Of a stretch of DNA of 64,000 nucleotides, positions 35,560 through 43,307 are shown piece by piece. Position 1 is the first letter of the stretch. Each line of letters begins with the position of its first letter. Below the pieces are notes generated by a model. The model was not told where the DNA came from, made no database searches, and saw nothing but the letters and a program-made list of their open reading frames with translations. A program made the translations under genes and the position numbers. The stretch spans positions 2,278,265 to 2,342,264 of the forward strand of contig NZ_JALCLM010000001.1 in assembly GCF_022647885.1 (NCBI RefSeq). Reading direction: 5' to 3'. This DNA is from Bifidobacterium sp. (lineage in GTDB: Bacteria; Actinomycetota; Actinomycetes; Actinomycetales; Bifidobacteriaceae).

Positions 35560-35611
35560 GCTCCGCTTATGGAGCAACCGCAAAGTATAGGATTGTGGTT
35601 GCTCCATAAGC
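35560..35611. terminator. Alternative hairpins between opcA and pgl
   Basis: A perfect 15-bp inverted repeat (35565-35579 with 35597-35611) overlaps a smaller GCTCC/GGAGC hairpin (35560-35575). The two cannot form together because they share the GGAGC arm. Either it is a plain terminator or it is an attenuator-like switch ahead of pgl. Confidence 0.5.
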
Positions 35612-35693
35612 AATAGACCATTGCATTATCGAACTGTGATATTCGCTCATCAGTAGTAATAACTCATCAGCAGACACATAGAAATCTGGACAT

Positions 35694-36485
35694 ATGCCTC
35701 AAAGACTTGCCATTGCCTACCCCAATCCTGAATTGCTCCACACAGCAATTGCTTCTCGTCTACTGATTGAAATCGGGGACAGAATAGCTTCCCAACATCG
35801 CGCAGATATTGCACTCACTGGAGGAACTGACGGTAATGCTGTGCTTACACATATTGCTAGCAATCCTTTGAATGAAGCAATTGATTGGAGCCGTGTTCAT
35901 CTATGGTGGGGAGACGAACGCTTCGTCGCAGCCAACGATGACGATCGCAATGCGAAGCAGGCCCGCGAAGCTTGGTTCGGAACCTTGGTCAAGCATGGGC
36001 TGCTCCAAGAATCACATATTCATGAGATGCCTGCCGAGCAACGCAACAACCATGACGTTGCAGTCGCTGGAGATGCAGAAAATACTAGATTATTAGATGC
36101 TGCCGCAGCAACGTATCAAGAAGAGATCACTCGTGAGCTCGGTGATAACCCAATCTTTGATGTCGCACTCTTCGGAGTTGGTCCAGACGGGCATTTCGCA
36201 TCATTATTCCCCGACTATCCGCAAGTAACCATTGACGATAGCGACATTCTGGTCACAGGTGTCACCAATTCCCCCAAAAAGCCACCACTACGGATTAGCA
36301 TGACTGTTCCATTGATAAAGAACAGTCGCAAAGTATGGGTGCTGGCATCTTCTTCACGAAAAGCTCAAGCCGTACATAATGCTCTATCATCGGTGAATAA
36401 TCCTCACGTGCCCAGCTCATTCGCAACGGGACAAGAGGAAACTCTATGGCTCCTCGATGACGAAGCCTCAGCGTTAACGTTGTAA
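35694..36485 (+). CDS. pgl: 6-phosphogluconolactonase
   Basis: Hydrolyses 6-phosphogluconolactone to 6-phosphogluconate, cytoplasmic, 263 residues. Motifs of the DevB/Pgl family: ADIALTGGTDGNAVLTHI, WSRVHLWWGDERFV, VALFGVGPDGHFASLFPD and the C-terminal SRKAQAV segment. It follows opcA after 162 bases that contain a hairpin, so it may have its own promoter. It converges on gnd across a 509-base stretch full of repeats. Confidence 0.94.
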   Translation: MPQRLAIAYPNPELLHTAIASRLLIEIGDRIASQHRADIALTGGTDGNAVLTHIASNPLNEAIDWSRVHLWWGDERFVAANDDDRNAKQAREAWFGTLVKHGLLQESHIHEMPAEQRNNHDVAVAGDAENTRLLDAAAATYQEEITRELGDNPIFDVALFGVGPDGHFASLFPDYPQVTIDDSDILVTGVTNSPKKPPLRISMTVPLIKNSRKVWVLASSSRKAQAVHNALSSVNNPHVPSSFATGQEETLWLLDDEASALTL

Positions 36486-36564
36486 AACCACCCAGCACCT
36501 GATTGAAGAAACGAAACTGTGCAATTAAGCATGAATTCAAACCTAATTGAACTCCAGGATTCGT

Positions 36565-36673
36565 TTGTGTAGGGATTTCTTTTTAGATCGATAATATGTA
36601 ACGCCGGAAATGGCGGAATACCGAGCATTTCAAGATAGAGCTACTGATAGATGCCTGCATAATCCCTACAGAA
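36565..36673. repeat. Terminal-inverted-repeat element, copy B (109 bp)
   Basis: Ends TTGTGTAGGGATT and AATCCCTACAGAA (one mismatch), extendable by CGT/ACG outward. Read on the minus strand, ATTCCGCCATTTC starts at element position 55, as in copy C, which is also 109 bp. Between pgl and gnd, 31 bases from the duplicated gnd end. Confidence 0.8.
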
Positions 36674-36700
36674 ACGGTCATATCATTCGCTAGACGGCTT

Positions 36701-36736
36701 AGCTGCTTTGCTGAATCTCTTTCTGACCCGGTTCTG
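36701..36736 (-). repeat. Duplicated 3' end of gnd (distal copy)
   Basis: 36 bases identical to 36997-37032, the last codons of gnd. In the gnd reading direction it encodes the same EPGQKEIQQSS tail and is followed by its own TAA. The two copies bracket 260 bases of hairpin-rich sequence. Confidence 0.85.
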
Positions 36737-36929
36737 AACCAGTAACAACAGACCCCCGCACGATGCGGGGGTCTCAATCACTGCTCGTGGCTCCGTAGGG
36801 AGCCACTCACGCAGAACCTGATGAATTACCAAGAAACGTCAAGCGTCACGACGTGTGGCAATCGCTGCGCGATTCTTCGCAACCTTTGCGGTTGCTCACC
36901 TTGCCTACGACAATCGCTCTGACGATTGC
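36737..36929. repeat. Cluster of short-loop hairpins
   Basis: At least five compact inverted repeats in under 200 bases: 36751-36773 (10-bp stem), GTGGCTCC/GGAGCCAC around 36787-36808, AATCGC/GCGATT near 36868, GCAACC/GGTTGC near 36880-36896, CAATCG/CGATTG near 36910-36928. Loops are mostly 3-6 bases. It has no open frame and lies between the two copies of the gnd end. Confidence 0.7.
36751..36773 (-). terminator. Likely terminator of gnd transcript
   Basis: 10-bp stem GACCCCCGCA/TGCGGGGGTC with loop CGA. On the minus strand it is followed by TGTTGTT, and it lies 220 bases past the gnd stop codon. Confidence 0.7.
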
Positions 36930-37000
36930 CCTCGCGTTCTTAACGAACGCTCGCTTCGCTTATGTGAAGCACACCGTGCTTCACATTTAACAGCTCAGCT
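36930..37000. repeat. 71-nt structured element, gnd copy
   Basis: Colinear and ungapped with 53629-53699. Shared parts: CCTCGCGT at one end, an 11-bp stem with an ACC loop (36962-36972, 36976-36986), and TTAACAGCTCAGCT at the other end. The stem sequence differs from the other copy by paired changes. A 6-bp stem GCGTTC/GAACGC precedes it. The last six bases run into the gnd stop codon on the opposite strand. Confidence 0.75.
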
Positions 37001-38467
37001 GCTTTGCTGAATCTCTTTCTGACCCGGTTCTGCCCACAAAGTATGGAAAGCTCCTGGGGCGTCTACTCGACCGTAAGTATGAGCTCCGAAGAGATCACGC
37101 TGACCTTGAATCAGAGCAGCAGGAAGACGCTTGGAACGCAGACCATCATAGTAAGCAAGTGAGCTCGAGAACATTGGCACTGGAATACCCGCCTCGGCTG
37201 CACTTGCAACCACGCGACGCCATGACTCTTGCGCATTGGCTACGGCTTGCTTGAAGAATGGATCAAAGAGCAGAGAACCAAAAGTCTCAGAAGAATCATA
37301 AGCATCAGAAATACGGTTGAGGAACTTCGCACGAATAATGCATCCGCCGCGCCAGATACGTGCCACCGCACCAAGATCGATATTCCAGCCGTACTGCTTT
37401 GCACCCTTCTCGATTTCGTTGAAGCCCTGTGCATACGCCACAATCTTAGAAGCATATAAAGCTTGACGTACATCCTCAATAAAGGCATTGCGTGAGTCTG
37501 CATCGGGGAACTTCGCAGCAAATGCACCTTCAGGATTAGGACCTTCTAAGCCCTTGTGTGCAGCCTCTTCACGCAACTCAGCTTCAGAAGAAAGACCGCG
37601 CGCAAACACAGCCTCGCCAATACCAGTAACTGGCGTACCCAACGACAGAGCCGTTTGCACAGTCCAAGTTCCTGTGCCCTTCATACCAGCTTGGTCAACA
37701 ACAATATCTATAAAGGGCTTGCCAGTTTTCTCATCCTTATGCCCGAGCACTTCAGCAGTTATCTCAATAAGATAAGAGTTCAAATCACCCTTATTCCACT
37801 GCGCAAATACATCCGCAATTTCAGCAGGCTCCAATGCCAGTCCACGACGCAGCAGATCATAGCTCTCGGCAATCACCTGCATATCGGCATACTCGATACC
37901 GTTATGCACCATCTTCACGAAGTGACCCGCACCATCAGTACCAATATGCGTCACGCACGGTTCACCTTCAGCGACAGCAGCGATACTCTTCAGGATGGGG
38001 CCCAGAGTCTTCCAAGACTCATCAGTACCACCAGGCATCATCGAAGGCCCTTTCAACGCACCTTCTTCACCGCCAGAAATTCCACAGCCCACGAAATGCA
38101 GTCCGCGTGCACGGATGTCTTTTTCTCGACGAATAGTATCTTCAAAATATGCGTTGCCACCATCAACGATGATGTCACCATCTTCCATCGCGTCAGCCAA
38201 CTCGTTAATCACCGCATCAGTTGGCGCTCCTGCCTTGACCATAATGATGGCAGTGCGAGGTTTTGCCAGAGAAGCGACAAATTCCGTTATCGTTTTCGCA
38301 GGAATGAACTTGCCTTCAGAACCGTGCTCAGCAATCAGAGCTTCGGTACGGGAGTAGTGACGGTTATACACCGCAACAGTGTTGCCGTGATTCGCCAAGT
38401 TTCTAGAAAGGCTCGCACCCATTGCTGCAAGTCCCACCACTCCGATATTCGCTAGTTCTTCACTCAT
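36995..38467 (-). CDS. gnd: 6-phosphogluconate dehydrogenase, decarboxylating
   Basis: Converts 6-phosphogluconate + NADP+ to ribulose-5-phosphate + CO2, cytoplasmic, 490 residues. Cofactor motif GLAAMGASLSRNLANHG, substrate site GISGGEEGALKGPSMMPGG, catalytic KMVHNGIEYADMQ and DIVVDQAGMKGTGTW are all present, as is the C-terminal TYGRVDAPGAFHTLW. The ATG at 38467 follows AAAGGG. It is convergent with zwf-opcA-pgl. The last codons and stop are duplicated 296 bases downstream, so the present 3' end may have been re-created by an insertion. Confidence 0.96.
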   Translation of the reverse strand: MSEELANIGVVGLAAMGASLSRNLANHGNTVAVYNRHYSRTEALIAEHGSEGKFIPAKTITEFVASLAKPRTAIIMVKAGAPTDAVINELADAMEDGDIIVDGGNAYFEDTIRREKDIRARGLHFVGCGISGGEEGALKGPSMMPGGTDESWKTLGPILKSIAAVAEGEPCVTHIGTDGAGHFVKMVHNGIEYADMQVIAESYDLLRRGLALEPAEIADVFAQWNKGDLNSYLIEITAEVLGHKDEKTGKPFIDIVVDQAGMKGTGTWTVQTALSLGTPVTGIGEAVFARGLSSEAELREEAAHKGLEGPNPEGAFAAKFPDADSRNAFIEDVRQALYASKIVAYAQGFNEIEKGAKQYGWNIDLGAVARIWRGGCIIRAKFLNRISDAYDSSETFGSLLFDPFFKQAVANAQESWRRVVASAAEAGIPVPMFSSSLAYYDGLRSKRLPAALIQGQRDLFGAHTYGRVDAPGAFHTLWAEPGQKEIQQSS

Positions 38468-38589
38468 GCCATACCCTTTCAATTGACGACATTCGTTGTA
38501 ATCGCATCTGAGAACTCCTCAACTGCAGGATTCACGAACGCGTACTCCAAAATCAGTGTATTGCCCTTCGCTACTCGGCATCAATTCGT

Positions 38590-39459
38590 TCACAATTCGC
38601 GCAAGGAATACTCACCGCTCTGGTTAGAAGCAACAAGCATTTGATCGTTATGCAGTTCCTTCCAACCATCCTCAGCGGACTGCTCAAAACCAGAAGACGC
38701 TATGACCACACCCGACGCTGAACGGTCGGCATGCTGAATTTCTTTGTAGCGAATAACTCGATAGTCTGCAACATAGTCAGCCTGCCCGTAACGTGCATAA
38801 ATATCACCGATACGCGCTGGGACATCTGTACGACCAGATGCGCGTAAGCAGACCATTTCATCCTGGCTTTGTACCATGCAGTTATATGAGGACTTTGGGT
38901 ATTCCTTGCGCAAATCAGCAACCGCCTGAGCTACTGACTGTGCAAGAGTCAAGCCCTGACCAACATGTTGTAATACCACTGAGAAGAATATTGCCGAATC
39001 ACTTTTGCCGCCAGTTTCGAGTAACAAATCCTCGTCAATATCGAAATCGCGATTATCTACAATATTGCGACCTTGCTCATCGCTGATGTCACCATTGTGA
39101 ATAAAGCTCAAACCATTTGCAAAGAAAGGCTGTTGATTTTCCAAAATCAACGGCAGATTAGAAGAAGCCAATCTCAAGTGGAAAAGTCCCCCGCGTGCTC
39201 CACTCTCAACAAAGGTTTCAAAAGCACTATCGAAATGAGCAGCTACAGTCGAACGATACACATTTGATGCTGTCTCAGGAGTAGGCGCACCACCATCGCG
39301 GCGATGAGCACCTTCAGGAGGCTGTGATAACAGCGAAACACCCCATCCATCGTTATGGATTTTGGAAATCGAACGAAATTGCGCAACGTCAACTTCTCCA
39401 ATGATGTCTTTGAGACTCAGATTAATACCGTTGGTGGCATACCCCAATAATCTGCACAT
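38590..39459 (-). CDS. Class II glutamine amidotransferase (YafJ/EgtC-like)
   Basis: N-terminal-nucleophile amidohydrolase of the glutamine amidotransferase type, 289 residues. Cys2 directly after the initiator Met (MCRLLGYATNG) is the catalytic residue; HNDGWGVSLL, GGLFHLRLASSN and LSFIHNGDIS are the other family motifs. It stands alone as a single domain without a synthase partner. It may hydrolyse small gamma-glutamyl or amide compounds; the EgtC role in ergothioneine synthesis is not supported, since no other egt genes are near. Upstream of gnd on the same strand. Confidence 0.85.
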   Translation of the reverse strand: MCRLLGYATNGINLSLKDIIGEVDVAQFRSISKIHNDGWGVSLLSQPPEGAHRRDGGAPTPETASNVYRSTVAAHFDSAFETFVESGARGGLFHLRLASSNLPLILENQQPFFANGLSFIHNGDISDEQGRNIVDNRDFDIDEDLLLETGGKSDSAIFFSVVLQHVGQGLTLAQSVAQAVADLRKEYPKSSYNCMVQSQDEMVCLRASGRTDVPARIGDIYARYGQADYVADYRVIRYKEIQHADRSASGVVIASSGFEQSAEDGWKELHNDQMLVASNQSGEYSLREL

Positions 39460-39531
39460 ATCACTTCACTCTAACCTATGAAATATTGTCTCGCTGTCTC
39501 ATCTCATGTCTATCAAACGCTGAGCAACGAG

Positions 39532-42027
39532 CTACCCTTTATCCGTCTGCTGCTCAGAGACACCCTTTGAAGTCTGCTGCAAATCTGTCGTTGACTTCTG
39601 TGGGGTTTCCTTTTTTGCTTCCTGAAGCATAGCTTGCTGGCGTTTCGTCCTGCGTAAGGCAACTCGCTGCAAACGTGGAACTCTACGCGTCGTAACGAAT
39701 AGCGGTTGAACTTCAACAATTGGATTGTATGGTGCAAGGCCAAACCACTTCACTGGTGAACCGGCAACATGCCTGATCGCATATTTAACCTGCAGTGCCA
39801 CCGCTCTACCTGTGGTAATTTTTGACTCCGGCATCAAGGCTTTATGAATCAAGATGTATTTGATAGTACCTATTTGTGGATCTTCATCCACCTTGGGATA
39901 CACGGACGTTTGCTGTGGCAATTCACCGCTGTCAATCAACTCATGCATAATCTGGTGCAAGTAAGTTGCAACATTTTGGTCCACTTTGAAACCGAGACGC
40001 ATACGCACTCGGAACAGATAATTAGTGCCAAAATTCTCAACCGAATAGTCTCTGGTAAATGGGTCATCGGTGGTTTGAACGGACACAGCCCACCAAGCGC
40101 GAGCACGCTTAGGGTGGTCGGCAAAGATAGAGAAGAAGATATCTGTATCGAGTCGACACATCTCAGTATCCGATGTCAAATAGACAAGATTGTCCGCATA
40201 GTACGGCACACGGAAGTCATTGTGGAGCATGTCCAGAGCAGGCAAACACTCTTTAGGAGCCATATGTCTGCGCTGCGAACGCTCAACCTTGGTTCCCTCG
40301 TTCCACGTGTACATAATGAACAGAATGGCGAGTGTGAGCAGCATCGTAAACCAACCACCATGGAGGAACTTTGCCATAGATGCCAAGAAGAAGAGTGTTT
40401 GGATTGCAATGAACACTACTGTGAACACCACAGCCCAGAACTTGCTTGCATTGAACCATATGTACACACCAAGCAACACCGTAGTGGTAATCATCGTTAT
40501 GGTTAATGCCAGCCCATATGCCGCTGCAATATGCTCGGAATCGCGGAAAATGCCTAGAACCGTCAATGTTGCCGCACAAAGGACCATATTCACCACAGGA
40601 ATATACAACTGGCCACGAGTCCTTGCGGGGTACCGAACTTGAAGGTGAGGCATCCAATTCAATCCTGTCGCCTCAGAAACCATAGTAAATGCACCAGTTA
40701 TCAAGGCTTGGGAAGCAATCACACCTGCTGTCACAGAGAGCACCACTGCAACATATCTGACGTTTGGATTCATCATCTGGAAGAAGGGATTAAGGTTCTG
40801 CACACTCTTCAAATCAGCATTATTGCGATTATTGAGCATCCAGGCACCTTGCCCGAAGTAGTTCAAGACTAAAGCGATTTTAATGAAAGGCCAGGTGATA
40901 TAAATATTGCCTCTGCCAACATGCCCCATATCTGAGTACAACGCTTCTGCACCAGTAGTGGAGAGGAATACGGTTCCCATAATCGCCAAACCCGCAACAT
41001 TCCCTGAGCTGAAGAGGAAACGAATACCATAAATCGGGTTCAAAGCTTCAAATACTGTCCAGTCATTACCAAGATTTGCCACACCTACCACAGCGAGAAA
41101 AGCAAACCAAATCATCACAACAGTGCCGAAAACCTTGCCAATACGCTCAGTACCTCGGGATTGGACCGAGAACAGAATCAGAATCACCACAACCGTGATC
41201 ATTAATGTGAGGTTTTCATTGTCATTAAAAATCGGTTCAAGTACCGGAAGTGTTTTGAGTCCCTCAACAGCTGAAGATATTGAAACAGCTGGGGTCAGCA
41301 CCGAATCTGCAAGAAAAGCAGCACCACCAAGCATGGCAGGTATAACCAGCCACTTTGCATGCCTTCTCACCAAGCTGTATAACGCGAAAATTCCGCCTTC
41401 ACCCTTGTTGTCAATACGCATCGCAATCAAGACATACTTCACAGTAGTGATAAGTGTGATTGACCAAAAAACTAGCGACAACATACCCAGCACAGCAGGA
41501 CGATCAGTGTTCCCGATACCACCTTGCCCACTGAGGAAGGTCTGCGACATATAGAGCGGTGAGGTTCCAATATCTCCATACACCACGCCGAGCGCGACAA
41601 TGGCCATAGAGATACTGATCTTGTCAGGAGAGCTTTGAATCTTAATCCATAAGCGGCCTAAAGGTCCTCTGCTTGAAGCATTTTTACGTTGAGCAGCAAG
41701 TTTCATAGCAGCTTTTCGCTCAGCCTTCAGAGCAATACGTTCTTCTCTGGTGCGAGCTTGATGAGAAACCTTAGGCGCTTTAGTGATGCTTTCAGCAGGA
41801 AGGATGGAATCCTCAATGGGCGATTTGGCGACCGGTTTCACTGGCTTATCAGGACTATGCTGCTCAGACTCCTGATGGGACTCTCCTTCGCCTGTACCTT
41901 TAGCTACCTTAGGGGAACTCTTATGTCCACGAGATAAGTCGTGGTCGGATGATTCGTCACTGCTCCCCTGTTTGCCGGCGTTAGCACCACCGTCAATAGG
42001 CTGTGACTCATTCTTCTTCTCAGACAT
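39532..42027 (-). CDS. kup: Kup-type potassium uptake protein
   Basis: K+/H+ symporter of the KUP/HAK/KT family, 831 residues, longer than E. coli Kup (622) because of a charged, probably disordered N-terminal extension of ~135 residues (Lys/Ser/Glu-rich). The membrane part has about twelve helices and the family motif ALGVVYGDIGTSPLYMSQTF, then GGEGGIFALYSLVRRHAKW. A cytoplasmic C-terminal domain of ~250 residues and another basic tail follow. The ATG at 42027 follows GGAGGAG; 27 further in-frame residues upstream lack an RBS. Single gene between the amidotransferase and TatD. Confidence 0.93.
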   Translation of the reverse strand: MSEKKNESQPIDGGANAGKQGSSDESSDHDLSRGHKSSPKVAKGTGEGESHQESEQHSPDKPVKPVAKSPIEDSILPAESITKAPKVSHQARTREERIALKAERKAAMKLAAQRKNASSRGPLGRLWIKIQSSPDKISISMAIVALGVVYGDIGTSPLYMSQTFLSGQGGIGNTDRPAVLGMLSLVFWSITLITTVKYVLIAMRIDNKGEGGIFALYSLVRRHAKWLVIPAMLGGAAFLADSVLTPAVSISSAVEGLKTLPVLEPIFNDNENLTLMITVVVILILFSVQSRGTERIGKVFGTVVMIWFAFLAVVGVANLGNDWTVFEALNPIYGIRFLFSSGNVAGLAIMGTVFLSTTGAEALYSDMGHVGRGNIYITWPFIKIALVLNYFGQGAWMLNNRNNADLKSVQNLNPFFQMMNPNVRYVAVVLSVTAGVIASQALITGAFTMVSEATGLNWMPHLQVRYPARTRGQLYIPVVNMVLCAATLTVLGIFRDSEHIAAAYGLALTITMITTTVLLGVYIWFNASKFWAVVFTVVFIAIQTLFFLASMAKFLHGGWFTMLLTLAILFIMYTWNEGTKVERSQRRHMAPKECLPALDMLHNDFRVPYYADNLVYLTSDTEMCRLDTDIFFSIFADHPKRARAWWAVSVQTTDDPFTRDYSVENFGTNYLFRVRMRLGFKVDQNVATYLHQIMHELIDSGELPQQTSVYPKVDEDPQIGTIKYILIHKALMPESKITTGRAVALQVKYAIRHVAGSPVKWFGLAPYNPIVEVQPLFVTTRRVPRLQRVALRRTKRQQAMLQEAKKETPQKSTTDLQQTSKGVSEQQTDKG

Positions 42028-42265
42028 ACACTCCTCCAATGGCAGGTCAAGCGCTCTGCCTACATGTTTTCCGCACGTCGGCATCACGTTAGCACCAGTC
42101 GTGCCCACTATCTACCCGAAAGTTTTACAGTTACCTAAAAACACTGTGGTAACAAGGGTTTGAACATTTTTCCTCAGGCTAAGCCACAATCTGTTACATC
42201 AGATAATTTCACACGAACTATAGTGAGACAGTTCTATAGCTAGCAGCGAAAGAGCAATAATCTAT

Positions 42266-43222
42266 CTAGAAACCATAGACTTCACGAGTTGTTTGTCTGC
42301 TTGCTCGAGCAACTTCATTAATCGATACATCGAGCGCATCGGCCATAGCGGAAAGAGTGTAAGGGATCATATATGGGGCGTTAGTACGTCCACGGTATGG
42401 CATGGGTGTCAAATATGGAGCATCAGTTTCAACCATTGCATGATCTAAGCCCACGATAGCCAAGGATTCTCGTATACCCTCATTGCCCTTATATGAGACG
42501 GTTCCAGAAAAACTTAGATACCACCCTTGTTCCTTGGCGATTTGTGCCATTTGAGCATCGCCTGAGTATGAATGAAACACCGTTTTGCGCGGCGATCCGT
42601 CACGAATGAGCGTTTCAATAACTTCCCTGTGAGCATCACGATCATGAATTTGCATTGGCAGGTCAAGTTCTTTAGCAAGTGCTATATGTTCGCGAAAGGC
42701 TTGTCGTTGCAGTTCCATGGCATCTGCACCGGTGCGAAACAGATCCATGCCAGTCTCTCCAATAGCGACTACCTGCTCGGGGTGGGTTACCGCAAGATGG
42801 TGCACTTGTGCGAGCGCCTCTTTCATATCAACATCATGCCAACTCTCATATCGCACAGGCAAGCCATCTGGCCCAGCTGAGCCATGATGCCCGTGTAGTA
42901 CAGCTTCGTTGGGGTGAATCGCCAGAGCTGCCCAGACTTGCCCTGGATGAGAGAGCGCCATATCCACGGCCGTTTGAAGATGAGGCAGCTCACATCCAAC
43001 GTCGATAATTTTGCGGACGCCTACCCGTGCAGCCTCATCCAACATCTGGTCTATCGAATATACAGGAACCGCATCCTGCCCTTTCTCCTGTGCCTCTTGA
43101 GACATAGATGCAGCAAAAGGAACCACCGAGGCAAGGTGTGTGTGGTTGTCAACCACCTCAATATCGTCCGGTAGAGCTTGCGGTTCAGGAGCCCAACTAC
43201 GTTTACGATGATGCTTACTCAT
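42266..43222 (-). CDS. tatD: TatD-family metal-dependent DNase
   Basis: TIM-barrel metallohydrolase with 3'-5' exonuclease activity in characterised members, 318 residues. Ligands: DNHTHL near the start, AIGETGMDLFR, PMQIHDRDAHREV, VFHSYSGDAQMA and VETDAPYLTP. About 45 residues at the N-terminus plus an inserted loop make it slightly longer than usual (~260). The ATG follows AGGA. It lies downstream of metG and the ABC exporter pair on the same strand, separated from the exporter by a perfect inverted repeat. In many bacteria tatD neighbours metG; here they are 6 kb apart. Confidence 0.92.
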   Translation of the reverse strand: MSKHHRKRSWAPEPQALPDDIEVVDNHTHLASVVPFAASMSQEAQEKGQDAVPVYSIDQMLDEAARVGVRKIIDVGCELPHLQTAVDMALSHPGQVWAALAIHPNEAVLHGHHGSAGPDGLPVRYESWHDVDMKEALAQVHHLAVTHPEQVVAIGETGMDLFRTGADAMELQRQAFREHIALAKELDLPMQIHDRDAHREVIETLIRDGSPRKTVFHSYSGDAQMAQIAKEQGWYLSFSGTVSYKGNEGIRESLAIVGLDHAMVETDAPYLTPMPYRGRTNAPYMIPYTLSAMADALDVSINEVARASRQTTREVYGF

Positions 43223-43249
43223 AGTTCCTGCACACTACACCACTTGGAT

Positions 43250-43297
43250 TATGCCGCGGCCATAACCAGAGTTGTACTCAGTTATGGCCGCGGCATA
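43250..43297. terminator. Terminator of the ABC exporter operon
   Basis: Perfect 17-bp GC-rich arms (43250-43266 and 43281-43297) with an inner GAGT/ACTC pairing, located just past the exporter stop codon and before tatD. Confidence 0.8.
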
Positions 43298-43307
43298 CAA
43301 ATCAATC

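Noticed and set aside
36737..36996. Possible CRISPR-like array
   Set aside because: The hairpins have different sequences and irregular spacing. There are no identical direct repeats with spacers, and no cas genes are near.
37556..38455. 299-codon open frame antisense to gnd
   Set aside because: gnd is an unmistakable intact enzyme gene on the other strand. The antisense product has no recognisable motif.
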